From the NCBI RefSeq assembly GCF_013362815.1, contig NZ_JABFVK010000013.1, positions 558,001 to 622,000 of the forward strand: a DNA stretch of 64,000 nucleotides. The letters are read 5' to 3'. Both the position numbers and the translations under genes were made by a program. This DNA is from Hamadaea sp. (GTDB lineage: Bacteria; Actinomycetota; Actinomycetes; Mycobacteriales; Micromonosporaceae). Positions 25,288 to 34,060 of this stretch are shown in pieces (the stretch's first letter is position 1; each line of letters starts with the position of its first letter). The notes under the pieces were generated by a model. The model saw nothing but the letters and a program-made list of their open reading frames with translations, ran no database searches and was not told where the DNA came from.

Positions 25288-26102
25288 GTCTGCTCGACCG
25301 GGCACCACCAGGTGGTGCGGGTTCCCACGACGCCGACCTGCAACGCGGCTCCGCAGCGGGGGCAGGTGCCACCGGCCCGGCGCGCCGGAATGAACGACAG
25401 CGTATGCACACCGCCGTTGGCGAGGCTGTCGGCGACGGACTCGCGTACGGCGTCGTAGAGGCGGTCGACGTCGTCGGTGGACAGCTCGTCGACCGGTCGC
25501 GACGGCCGGATCCGGGCGGTCCACAACGCCTGGTCGGCCAGCAGGTTGCCGACTCCGGCCAGCGCCTCCTGATCCAGCAGCCGCGCCTTGACGGGTGCGG
25601 TCCCACGGTGCATCGCCGACTGGAACTCCTCCCGGGTGACCACCGCGGCGTCCGGCCCGAGCTTCTCGACCGGCGGATCGAGGCGTACGCGGCCCAGCCG
25701 TCGCGGGTCGACCAGGACGAGGAAGCCGCCGTCGGTAAAGGAGAGCCGGAATCGGCTGAACCGCAGGTCGCCGGGCTTGCGGCCACGTTCCCAGTAGTCG
25801 CCGCCGTCCACCTCGGACCCGTTCGCCTTCCCGACGACGATCTTGCCGGACATGCCCAGATGGAAGCCGAGCAGCGGACCTGGTTTACGGGAACGGCCGA
25901 CTCCCGTGGTCTCACACCACATGCTCTTGCCCCGGCGATGGACTGCCGACAGCCGCCGGCCCAGCAATGCCGACCGGATCTCGCCCGGCGTATGCGGCCG
26001 GCACACGTAGGTGTCGGAGTCGTCGACCTCTTCGATCACCCGGCGGAGTGCGTACTGGTCGATGATCCTGCGGGCGGATTCGACCTCCGGCAATTCGGGC
26101 AT
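25284..26102 (-). CDS. Fpg/Nei-family DNA glycosylase with atypical zinc finger
   Basis: A 272-residue base-excision-repair glycosylase/AP lyase. The mature N-terminus 'PELPEVE' supplies the catalytic Pro and Glu, 'VHRRGKSMW' the beta-hairpin Lys, and the H2TH region is 'ARLLDQEALAGVGNLLADQALWTA'. The C-terminal zinc finger has Cys247, Cys250 and Cys267, but the fourth ligand, normally in CPxC, is replaced by Glu270 ('WWCPVEQ'). It should excise oxidised bases. A TATTTT hexamer ends 7 bases before the ATG, suggesting a leaderless mRNA. Fpg versus Nei specificity is not resolved. Confidence 0.85.
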   Translation of the reverse strand: MPELPEVESARRIIDQYALRRVIEEVDDSDTYVCRPHTPGEIRSALLGRRLSAVHRRGKSMWCETTGVGRSRKPGPLLGFHLGMSGKIVVGKANGSEVDGGDYWERGRKPGDLRFSRFRLSFTDGGFLVLVDPRRLGRVRLDPPVEKLGPDAAVVTREEFQSAMHRGTAPVKARLLDQEALAGVGNLLADQALWTARIRPSRPVDELSTDDVDRLYDAVRESVADSLANGGVHTLSFIPARRAGGTCPRCGAALQVGVVGTRTTWWCPVEQT

Positions 26103-26168
26103 GTGCCCAAAAATAGCGGGTGCCGCCCGCTGGCTCACGAGCGGCACCCGCTGGTGCTTCCGATCGGG

Positions 26169-28352
26169 TCAGTGGCGGCCGGGTTCGAACCGCCGGAGCG
26201 CGAACCGCGCCGCGACCAGCAGAACAACGATGTGCAGCAGCAGGACGGCGACAGCCCGCCACCAGTTGAACGGTGTCGGCGCCCAGATCGCCTCCGGGAA
26301 CGGGAACCCGACCAGGTTGGTCGTGGCCGCTCCGGCGGCGAAGCCCCACCGTGACGGGTCGATCGCCGAGATGATCTCCAGGGCGCGCTGGCCGCTGATC
26401 TCGAACAGGCCACCCGAGAGAACCAGCTGGAACATCACGCTGACGACCAGGATCGGTGTCGTCTGCTCCGTTGTGCGTACCAGTGCGCTCGCGAGAAGGC
26501 CGAGGGACGTCGAAGCGATGGCGACAAGCGTGGCCGCCACCGTGATCTCGATCATCGGATCGCCGAGCACCAGCGCCGCGGGCGGCTTGGGCCGGTCGAA
26601 CATCGCCAGGTAGACGAAGATCGCACACTGAACCGCGTCGATGATGAGGAAGACGACGACCTTGGACAGCAGGTAGGCGGTGGGGGACAGGCCGATAGCC
26701 CGTTCCCGCCGATAGATGGACTGCTCGTTGACGATCTCGCGGATCGCGACCGCCACGCCCATGAACGCCGCGCCGATCACGAACACGACGATCAGCCGTT
26801 GTCCCTCCAGCGCGAAGCCGTCCGGGTCCGCGCTCAGCCCCTTGTCGCCGGGCACCGCGCGGCTCAGCACCGCGAGCGCCAGCGGCAGGCCCAGCAGGAA
26901 CGCGGCATACCCGCGGTCCGAGGCGATCACGGCGACCATTCGCCAGCACAGCGTCAGGAAAGCCCGCAGCGGCGCTCGCGGATGCCGAGCCCGCTGTGTC
27001 ATGGACAGATCTTGTACGCCGGAAGGTGCGGTCTGCGTTGGTTTGGCGGCATCGGCGAACCGGGTCGTCTCCGCCTCCGGCGGACCGGCCTGTCGTGGCA
27101 CTGAGGGGACCGTCACGGGTTCTTCGACGGCGACGGGCTCGGCAACCGGGGCGGGGTCCTCGACGGGAGCGGGTTCCGCAACCGGAGCAGTGGCCACGGT
27201 GACGAGTTCCCGGCGGGCGTCCTCGACGCGAGCGAGTTCCTGGGCCACCTCACCGATGTACCGGCGATAGACCTCGGAGTTGCGGAACTCCTGCGACCAA
27301 CGGCGGGGCTCGTTGGTGACCTTGTGGAAGACATCGGCGTAGTCCTCCGCGCCGAAGAACGGCAGCACCTCGTCGGGCGGGCCGAAGAAGCCCATGTGAC
27401 CGCCCATGCACATGACCAGGACGCGGTCGCAGATGTCCAGGTGCAGCACGCTGTGCGTGACCACCACGACGGTACGCCCACGGTCGGCGAGCAGCCGCAG
27501 CTCGCGCATGACCTCCTTGTCCAGGGCGGGGTCGAGGCCCGAGGTGGGCTCGTCCAGGGCCAGCAGGGACGGCTCGGTCAGCAGCTCCAGCGCGACCGAG
27601 GTTCGTTTGCGCTGGCCGCCGGAGAGCGTGTCGATCCGCTGCCGGGCGCGCTCGCGCAGACCGAGAAGCTCCAGCACATCGGCGACGCGTTGCTTGCGCT
27701 GCCTGCGCGGCACGTCGTCGGCGAACCGCAGCGAGGCCGAGAAGCGCAGCGCCCGCTGGACGGTCAGCTGCCGGTGCAGCACGTCGTCCTGCGGCACCAT
27801 GCCGATGCGGTGACGCAGCTCGGAGTAGTGCTCGTAGAGGTCGCGCCCGTCGTACAGCAGCCCGCCCCGCGACGGCTTCTGGAAGCCGGTCATCGCCTTG
27901 ACCAGGGTGGACTTGCCGCAGCCGCTCGGACCGATGATGCCCAGCAGAGTGCCCTGCTGCAACGCGAAGCTCACGTCGTCGAGCAGAGTCGCCTTGCCGA
28001 CGTCCACGGTGATGTCGTCCGCGACGAAGGACGTCGGACCCTGGTCGTCGTGCTGGTACAGCCGGCTGCCGTCGAACAGGAACTCGTGCCGCCCGACGGT
28101 GAACCGGTCACCGGGCTTCAGGTCCCCCTTCTGGACGCGCCGTCCATTGTGGTGGATGCCGTTGGTGCTGCCCAGGTCCACCAGCTGATGCCCGGAGCCG
28201 ACGCGCCGGATCTCCGCGTGCGAGCCGGAGACCCAAAGGTCCGGCAACACGATGTCGTTACCCGGATCGCGACCGATCCGGATTCTGCCCTTGTCGTCTA
28301 GCACTGCCACCGGTGTGAGGGCGTCGGTGCCAGCGTGGCCGCTCGAAGTCAC
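26169..28352 (-). CDS. FHA-domain ABC transporter, ATPase and permease fused (Rv1747-like)
   Basis: A 727-residue exporter half-transporter. An FHA domain (about 25-95; 'IRIGRDPGNDIVLPDLWVSGSHAEI', 'LGSTNG') should bind phosphothreonine. The ABC domain has Walker A at 141-149, the signature LSGGQ at 243-247 and Walker B with DEPTSGLDP near 263-275. A proline/alanine/valine/glutamate-rich linker (about 385-425) follows, then an ABC-2 permease domain with six helices. Domain order is ABCG-like, as in mycobacterial Rv1747, which has two FHA domains. The cargo is unknown; Ser/Thr-kinase control is inferred from the FHA domain. Start GTG 28352 has CATGAT 6 bases upstream and no ribosome site. Confidence 0.88.
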   Translation of the reverse strand: MTSSGHAGTDALTPVAVLDDKGRIRIGRDPGNDIVLPDLWVSGSHAEIRRVGSGHQLVDLGSTNGIHHNGRRVQKGDLKPGDRFTVGRHEFLFDGSRLYQHDDQGPTSFVADDITVDVGKATLLDDVSFALQQGTLLGIIGPSGCGKSTLVKAMTGFQKPSRGGLLYDGRDLYEHYSELRHRIGMVPQDDVLHRQLTVQRALRFSASLRFADDVPRRQRKQRVADVLELLGLRERARQRIDTLSGGQRKRTSVALELLTEPSLLALDEPTSGLDPALDKEVMRELRLLADRGRTVVVVTHSVLHLDICDRVLVMCMGGHMGFFGPPDEVLPFFGAEDYADVFHKVTNEPRRWSQEFRNSEVYRRYIGEVAQELARVEDARRELVTVATAPVAEPAPVEDPAPVAEPVAVEEPVTVPSVPRQAGPPEAETTRFADAAKPTQTAPSGVQDLSMTQRARHPRAPLRAFLTLCWRMVAVIASDRGYAAFLLGLPLALAVLSRAVPGDKGLSADPDGFALEGQRLIVVFVIGAAFMGVAVAIREIVNEQSIYRRERAIGLSPTAYLLSKVVVFLIIDAVQCAIFVYLAMFDRPKPPAALVLGDPMIEITVAATLVAIASTSLGLLASALVRTTEQTTPILVVSVMFQLVLSGGLFEISGQRALEIISAIDPSRWGFAAGAATTNLVGFPFPEAIWAPTPFNWWRAVAVLLLHIVVLLVAARFALRRFEPGRH

Positions 28353-28403
28353 CGGCCTATCATGCCGAAGCCGTCAAGCCCCCACCTTCACGCCTCCTCC
28401 CGG

Positions 28404-28529
28404 TCGGTCCGGCTCGATGCGGGCGTCAGCCCGCGAGGACCGGGCTCGACCGGCACAAATGGCTCGGCTCGGTCCGGCTCGATGCGGGCGTCAGCCCGCG
28501 AGGACCGGGCTCGACCGGCACAAATGGCT
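28404..28529. repeat. Direct tandem duplication, 65-bp period
   Basis: The 61-base sequence at 28404-28464 is repeated without mismatch at 28469-28529. Each copy contains the hairpin GCGGGC-GTCA-GCCCGC. The second copy runs to the stop codon of the hydrolase gene, so both copies form a duplicated terminator-like structure between the hydrolase and FHA-ABC genes. Confidence 0.8.
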
Positions 28530-29334
28530 AGCCCAGGATCGCGGTGAGCTGCGCGGCGAACTCGGGCGCGTGCGCGGCGAAGCCGCCGTGGTCCCCGGCG
28601 AACTCGACCGGGGTCAGTCCCAAGTGGCCCGCGAGCACCTCGGCGCACCGCCGCGCGAACTGTCCCTCCGAGGCCACGCCGACGCCGACGACTATGCGTA
28701 CCGGCGATGTGCGCAAGGCTTCGAGGTCGGGCACGAACGCCGTGGTCTGCCGGATCAGGTGACCGAAGAACACCTTGTTCGTGAACTCCATATGGGCCAG
28801 CTGTTCCGGCGACGGCTCCCAGCGCGGGACGTCGTCCTGCTGGCCCAGGCCGCCGAGTCCGGCGTACGTGAGGAACATGTTCAACGCCGGCATGCTGCCC
28901 TGCGCCAGATAGGTCTGGTAGATCTCCTCGAACTTCGCGTGCACTTCCGCCGAGTCGGGCAGCGTCTCGACGACCGGGGGCTCGTGGGCGACGAGCGTAC
29001 GCACATCGCCCGGATGGGCGGTGATCAGCGCCAGCCCGACGACCGCGCCGCCGCTGCTGCCCAGATACTCGACCGGCCCGCCGCCGAGCGCCTCGATCAG
29101 CCGGTGGACGTCGTCGGCCTGCATCTCGGGGGTGATGTCCTCATCGGCGTCCTCGCGGGTGCTCTTGCCGATCCCCCGGGGGTCGTAAGTCACGACCGTG
29201 TGCCGGTCCGACATCACCTGGGCCAGCGGGGCGAAGCCGGTGCTGTCCATCGGCGAGCCGATGAGCAGCAGCAACGGGCCCTCGCCCTGGGTCTCGTAGT
29301 ACAGCCGGGCGCCGGGGACATCGAGAAAGCTCAT
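28528..29334 (-). CDS. Alpha/beta hydrolase
   Basis: A 268-residue alpha/beta-hydrolase-fold protein. The nucleophile elbow is 'YLGSSGGAVVGL' (G-x-S-x-G), preceded by 'VTYDPRGIGKST', and the catalytic His is probably in 'FAGDHGGFAAH'. No signal peptide. ATG 29334 ('MSFLDVPGARLYYETQG') begins the domain directly, and TAGCGT lies 7 bases upstream, consistent with a leaderless start. Substrate unknown; haloperoxidase-like or esterase activity are the usual options. Confidence 0.82.
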   Translation of the reverse strand: MSFLDVPGARLYYETQGEGPLLLLIGSPMDSTGFAPLAQVMSDRHTVVTYDPRGIGKSTREDADEDITPEMQADDVHRLIEALGGGPVEYLGSSGGAVVGLALITAHPGDVRTLVAHEPPVVETLPDSAEVHAKFEEIYQTYLAQGSMPALNMFLTYAGLGGLGQQDDVPRWEPSPEQLAHMEFTNKVFFGHLIRQTTAFVPDLEALRTSPVRIVVGVGVASEGQFARRCAEVLAGHLGLTPVEFAGDHGGFAAHAPEFAAQLTAILG

Positions 29335-29392
29335 GGCTCGGACGCTACCCGCCCGGCGCGCCTCCCGCCCGCGACGACCTCGGCGCGGCGGC

Positions 29393-30493
29393 TCAACCCT
29401 GAACGGCGGCGGGTTCGCGTACGGGGATCGGCCGGGCGGCGACGGCTTTCGCGATGCGCTCGGCGTCACGACCGGCGCCCTGCACCATGCCCGACGAGAA
29501 GGCGTACAGGAAGTGCAGTCCGGTGAAGTAGAGCCCGGGGACCTCCGGCACGATGCCCCGAACGTGGCGGGGCTCCGTCCCGTCGAGGATCGGGATGTTC
29601 AGCCAGGAGAAGCCCGGCTGATAGCCGGTGCACCACACGACGTTCGCCGCCTGGATCACCTGGCCGTCTTCGAGCAGTGGTAGTCCATCTTGGACACCGG
29701 TCATCCGGGCCGTGCGGACCACACCCGCCGCCGCCAGCTCCTGCGGCCGAGTCCGGATCAGCGGCGCACCACCGGCGCGTGCCGTCCGGGCTTTGCGGCC
29801 GATCGGGGTCGCCACCGTCAGCAGCCGATGGAACACGAACCGGATGACGATGCGGCTCAGCAGCAGGCGGCTGAGCGTACCGCCGATGCGGAACGGCACG
29901 TGCCCGGTGTCCCGGCCGGCCAGGACGACTTCGTGCGTACGCGCGAGTTCGACGCCGATCTCGGCTCCCGAGTTGCCCGCCCCGACGATCAGCACCCGGC
30001 CGGCGCGCAGCTGCTCGGGATTGCGGTACGCCGACGAGTGCAGCTGGACGATCGCCGGATCGAGATCGGCGGCGTACGCGGGCAGCACGGGCTCCTGCAT
30101 CGTCCCCATCGCGACGACGACGTTGTCCGCGGTGTACTGCCGAGGCCCGGCGTCGACGAGGAACCCGTCGCTGGTCTTGGTGACCCCGTCGACGCGTACG
30201 CCGGTCTGCACGTCCAACGCGAAGCGTTCGGCGTACGCCCGCAGGTAGTCGGCCATCTGGTCCTTGGTGGGGAAGGAGAACCCGGGAGCGGGGAACGCCA
30301 TTCCGGGCAGGGAGTCGTAGCGGGCCGGTGTGAACAGCCGCAGCGAGTCCCAGCGCTCCCGCCAGACCTCGCCGACCTCGTCGTGCGCGTCGACGATGAG
30401 GAACGGCCGGCCGAGCCGGCGCAGGTGGTATCCGGTGGACAGACCGGCCTGACCGGCCCCGATGATCAGTGTCTCGACATGATTCGTACCCAT
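29393..30493 (-). CDS. FAD-dependent monooxygenase / NAD(P)-binding oxidoreductase (CzcO-like)
   Basis: A 366-residue class B flavoprotein. The FAD-binding Rossmann motif 'LIIGAGQAGLSTGYHL' is at the N-terminus and the NADPH motif 'VLIVGAGNSGAEIGVELA' in the middle; 'WCTGYQPGFSWLNIP' matches the ATG-type motif of YUCCA/CzcO-like enzymes. It oxidises a small organic substrate with NADPH and O2, or acts as a related oxidoreductase. The LuxR-type gene lies 81 bases upstream in the same direction and may regulate it. TAGCGT 6 bases before ATG suggests leaderless transcription. Confidence 0.82.
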   Translation of the reverse strand: MGTNHVETLIIGAGQAGLSTGYHLRRLGRPFLIVDAHDEVGEVWRERWDSLRLFTPARYDSLPGMAFPAPGFSFPTKDQMADYLRAYAERFALDVQTGVRVDGVTKTSDGFLVDAGPRQYTADNVVVAMGTMQEPVLPAYAADLDPAIVQLHSSAYRNPEQLRAGRVLIVGAGNSGAEIGVELARTHEVVLAGRDTGHVPFRIGGTLSRLLLSRIVIRFVFHRLLTVATPIGRKARTARAGGAPLIRTRPQELAAAGVVRTARMTGVQDGLPLLEDGQVIQAANVVWCTGYQPGFSWLNIPILDGTEPRHVRGIVPEVPGLYFTGLHFLYAFSSGMVQGAGRDAERIAKAVAARPIPVREPAAVQG

Positions 30494-30574
30494 GCCCCGA
30501 CGCTATGAGCGACGGTTGCCTCCGCGCTTCGGCAGAATCCCGCATGCCGCCGCGTACGCGCTGAGGGAAATCCC

Positions 30575-32224
30575 TCAGGACACCAAGTGCTGCTGGAAGG
30601 CGTACGCCGTCGCAGCGGCCCGCGACGAGACGCCGATCTTGGTGAAGACGTTGCTTAGATGGCGCTCTACCGTCTTCTCCGACAGCGACAGCTCCCGCGC
30701 GACGGCGCTGTTCGTCTTGCCGGTCGCCACCAGCCGCAGCACTTGGAGCTCGCGAGCCGTCAGGCCGCTCGGCGCAGTCGGAGCGCCCAGGAGAGCGGCC
30801 ACTCGATCGGCGTCGGGCCGGGCTCCGAGCTGGGCGAAGGCTGCCTCCGCAGCGGTCAGTTCGCCGATGGCGGTGTCTTCGTCGCCGAGCGCCCGGCAGG
30901 CCTGGGCGATCAGCACCCGGGCTCGGGCCGCCTCGTAGGGCACGTCGAGTTCACGCCACAATGCCGCCGCCGTCCGCAGGTCGGCCAACGCCGGTCCCGG
31001 TCGCTCTTCGGCGAGGAGGACTGCGCCTTGGGCGTACCGGACTTGGGCCCGCAGGGCCGGAGTGGCGTAAAGCTCGGCGATCCGGGCCAACTCGGCCGCC
31101 GCGTCCCGGGCGCTGGGGAGATCGTCGGCGGCCAGCTCCACCTCGACCTGGGCAGGCAGGAGGCGTACGCGACGCAGGCGGTCCGTCGTCTCGCCCAGGG
31201 CCCGGCGCAGCGCTGATCGTGCCGCGGCGAGGTCGCCCTGGGCCCAGCGCAGCAGCGCCAGCCCGGGACACGGGTCGTGGCCCCATTCCCCGGCGGCCCG
31301 ATAAGCCTGCTCGGCTGCCTCGTAGTCGCCCCATCGGCGCAGCACTTCGGCCTGCTGATACCGCGCGCCGCCGCTCGACGTCACTTCCGGGGAGAGGGCG
31401 AGCCGATCACAGGCCCGCTCGGCCTCCTCGACCGCGCCGGGCCAGTCGCCGTGCAGCTGCCGCAGCTCGGCGCGGTGCACGAGACACCGCCCGGAGAACA
31501 CGATCATGTTGTGGTGCTGGTCGAGCCAGCCGGTGAGCGCGTCGGTCCACTCCTGCGCCCGGCGGATCTCGGCCATCTCGCTGAACACCGAGATGACGAC
31601 GCAGTAGACCGTCCCGGCGGCGATGGGGGAGATCTCGCGGCTCACCACGGCAAGCATCGCCTCGTCGAGGATCGGCACCGCCTCCGCCACCTCGCCGAGC
31701 CGGACCAGCGCGCCACCACACTGCGCCGAGGCCATCGCCAGGACGTCGGGATCACCGGCCCGCCGGCCGATCTCGACCGCCTGCCGGGCGAAACCGGCGC
31801 CGCGCTCGAACTCACCCGCCGCGTTGCTGCGAAACGCGTGGGCCGACAACACGAGGCCACGCTCGGCGCAATCAGGGCCGTCCTGCTCCAGCAACGCCTC
31901 GGCGCGGGCCAGCCAGGCGCTGGCCTGGCCGATCTCACCGCGGTTGCCCAGCGCGAAAGACATCCAGAAGGCGGCCCGCGCGGCTCGGCGCGTGTTGATC
32001 GATTTTTCCATCTCGTACGCCTGACGCAGCGCGTCGACGCAAGCCGAGACCTCGCCGCGCAGGTACGCCGCAGTGCCGAGCAGGTAGAGGTCGTCGGGGG
32101 CCAACGGTCGGGCCGCCGCAGCGCGGGCGAGCGAGGCGTACGCGTCGGCCCACACATGCCGGGCCGCCGCCGATCGACCCTCGACGAGGTCGCGGGCCGG
32201 GCCGGTCTGGTCGATCGCTGCCAC
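30575..32224 (-). CDS. LuxR-family transcriptional regulator with TPR-like repeats
   Basis: A 549-residue regulator. Most of the protein is a helical TPR-like array (about 20-470; 'LYLLGTAAYLRGEVSACVDALRQAYEME' and similar), and the C-terminus is a LuxR/NarL helix-turn-helix (about 480-545; 'LTARELQVLRLVATGKTNSAVARELSLSEKTVERHLSNVFTKIGVSSRAAA'). No ATPase domain is visible, unlike MalT/LAL regulators. It precedes the flavin monooxygenase gene in the same orientation. GTG 32224 is the start; the ligand is unknown. Confidence 0.85.
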   Translation of the reverse strand: MAAIDQTGPARDLVEGRSAAARHVWADAYASLARAAAARPLAPDDLYLLGTAAYLRGEVSACVDALRQAYEMEKSINTRRAARAAFWMSFALGNRGEIGQASAWLARAEALLEQDGPDCAERGLVLSAHAFRSNAAGEFERGAGFARQAVEIGRRAGDPDVLAMASAQCGGALVRLGEVAEAVPILDEAMLAVVSREISPIAAGTVYCVVISVFSEMAEIRRAQEWTDALTGWLDQHHNMIVFSGRCLVHRAELRQLHGDWPGAVEEAERACDRLALSPEVTSSGGARYQQAEVLRRWGDYEAAEQAYRAAGEWGHDPCPGLALLRWAQGDLAAARSALRRALGETTDRLRRVRLLPAQVEVELAADDLPSARDAAAELARIAELYATPALRAQVRYAQGAVLLAEERPGPALADLRTAAALWRELDVPYEAARARVLIAQACRALGDEDTAIGELTAAEAAFAQLGARPDADRVAALLGAPTAPSGLTARELQVLRLVATGKTNSAVARELSLSEKTVERHLSNVFTKIGVSSRAAATAYAFQQHLVS

Positions 32225-32387
32225 GCGTACCCGCTTTCATGCTCCGTGCCCGGAAAGTGCCCTCGCCGGTCAGGATACGTCCGGCGTACCCCGAGGGAGT
32301 GTCGGCGCTGCTCACGGCGCACGGAATGCCCTATATTCGACGGGCGCGCATCCTCAATGGACGCGGCTTCGACGGACGGGTGGCCAC

Positions 32388-34055
32388 GTGGCTGGATCGA
32401 TCACGGTCTACTATCGGGCCGGTAAGGGCCCCCTGCAGGGCGGTTACGTCTACGACTTCGGGCACGTCATGGTCGAGGTCCGCGACGACGCGACGGGGAA
32501 GGTCAGCAGCCTCGACGTCTGGCGAGCCGCCGACGGGTCGATGTACGTCAACCCCGCCGTCGACGACGCGCGCCGGGCGGAGTTCGCGAAGGTCACCTTC
32601 AAGCTCACCGACGCGCAGGTCGCGGCCGGTCAGCAAGCCATCGCCGAGAAGGCCGCGCATCCGGGTCAGTACGATCTGGACGTCAACAGCTGCGTCACCG
32701 CGACCGCCGGCATCCTGAAGTCGACCGGCCTCATGGACTACCACAAGCCGTACTCGACACCGTCCGACCTGTGGCGTGAGATCTGGCGGCGGATCGACGA
32801 CCATCGGCTCATTCCGACCTCGACCGGTCAGCCGACCGTCGTCGGGCACGGTCAGGCGGGCGAGTCGGCCGACATCGGGCTGAGCGGCGAGACCGGTCAC
32901 CTGGCGCAGCTCGCCGACGTCGGGAACGCCGGGCACATCGCCGAGATCGGCCTGGCCGGCGAACTGGCGCAGGTCGGCCACTTCGCCGTCGGGCCGGTTG
33001 GCCACGGCGGCGAGGTCGGACCGGTTGGCCCCGGCGGTGGGCAGGGCGAACTCGGCCCGCTCGGCGGCCACGTGGGCCACCACGCGGAGTTCGCCGAGAC
33101 CGGTCAAGTCGCCCACCACGCGGACTTCGCCGAGCTGGGCTCTCAGTTCGCCGAAGAGGGTCAGACCGGCCAGATCGCCGAGATCGGGCAGGCGGCCCAG
33201 TCGGCGCAGCAGGCCGAGTTCGCCGAGCTGGGCGGCCAGTTCGCCGAGGAGGGCCAAACCGGTCAGCACGCGGAGACGGGGCAGGCCGGTCAGCACGCAG
33301 AGCTGGGCCAGGCCGGCCAGCACGCCGAGACCGCCGAGACGGGAGAGCTCGGGTCGCAGTTCGCCGAGGAGGGCCAGGGAGCGCAACTCGCCGAGCTAGG
33401 CGAGGTGGCGCACCACGCCGAGCTGGGGGAGACGGCGCAAACGGCCGAGATGGCCGAGCTAGGCTCGCAGTTCGCCGAAGAGGGCCACGCGGGTGAGTTC
33501 GCCGAGTTGGGTCAGCACACGGAAACGGGCGAGCACGCGGAGACCGGCGAGACTGGCGAGCAAGCCGCTCAAGGCCAGAGCGGGCAGGCCGGGCAGACGG
33601 GGCAGTCCGGCGAGACCGGCGATCAAAGTCAGGGCGGCGGCGAGCAGGGACCCGGCGGCGAGCAGGGCGACTTCGGCGAGTGGGCTGATCTCGGCGAGGG
33701 CGGCGAGGGCACGGAACAAGGCGATCAGTCCGAGCAGGGCCAGTCCGCAGAGACGGGCGAGTCGGGCGAGTCCGCGGAGACCGGTGACAGTGGCGAGGTC
33801 GGCGTGAGCGCCGAGTTCGGTGACGGCGGTGACTTCGGCGATGGCGGCGAGTTCGGCGATGGCGGCGAGCTCGGTGACGGCGGTGTCTTCTGGCCTGGCG
33901 GAGAAGTGAAGGTCGTCAAGGCGAAGACGGAGTTCGACGAGGTGGAGGCCTTAGGCGCGAGGGTCGGCGAGACCGAGAAGGCCGGTCGGCCGCGTGACGT
34001 GCTGCCCAGTGCCGAGGACGTCATCGAGTCGCTCGACCGACCGGCCGAAGGCTGA
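32388..34055 (+). CDS. Repeat protein: permuted papain-like domain plus (A/G)(E/Q/D/H)X tripeptide array
   Basis: A 555-residue acidic protein without signal peptide, not recognised as a whole. Residues 1-140 resemble permuted NlpC/papain-like hydrolase domains found in polymorphic-toxin proteins: His26 in 'YDFGHVMVEV' precedes Cys102 in 'YDLDVNSCVTATAGILKSTG'. Residues about 156-518 are a low-complexity array with a three-residue period, small (A/G) then E/Q/D/H then variable, for example 'AELGSQFAEEGQTGQ', which recurs in four variants. The end becomes Gly/Asp-rich ('FGDGGDFGDGGEFGDGG') and is followed by a normal 35-residue tail. It starts at GTG 32388 and is followed 5 bases later by an SdpA-like gene and an HTTM gene. 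Catalysis and substrate are inference. Confidence 0.7.
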   Translation: MAGSITVYYRAGKGPLQGGYVYDFGHVMVEVRDDATGKVSSLDVWRAADGSMYVNPAVDDARRAEFAKVTFKLTDAQVAAGQQAIAEKAAHPGQYDLDVNSCVTATAGILKSTGLMDYHKPYSTPSDLWREIWRRIDDHRLIPTSTGQPTVVGHGQAGESADIGLSGETGHLAQLADVGNAGHIAEIGLAGELAQVGHFAVGPVGHGGEVGPVGPGGGQGELGPLGGHVGHHAEFAETGQVAHHADFAELGSQFAEEGQTGQIAEIGQAAQSAQQAEFAELGGQFAEEGQTGQHAETGQAGQHAELGQAGQHAETAETGELGSQFAEEGQGAQLAELGEVAHHAELGETAQTAEMAELGSQFAEEGHAGEFAELGQHTETGEHAETGETGEQAAQGQSGQAGQTGQSGETGDQSQGGGEQGPGGEQGDFGEWADLGEGGEGTEQGDQSEQGQSAETGESGESAETGDSGEVGVSAEFGDGGDFGDGGEFGDGGELGDGGVFWPGGEVKVVKAKTEFDEVEALGARVGETEKAGRPRDVLPSAEDVIESLDRPAEG

Positions 34056-34060
34056 CCGCC

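Noticed and set aside
32853-33942. Collagen-like or RTX (GGxGxD) repeat protein
   Set aside because: Gly is not at every third place and Pro is rare, and the nonapeptide GGxGxDxxx is not present, although the final F-G-D-G-G units superficially recall RTX.
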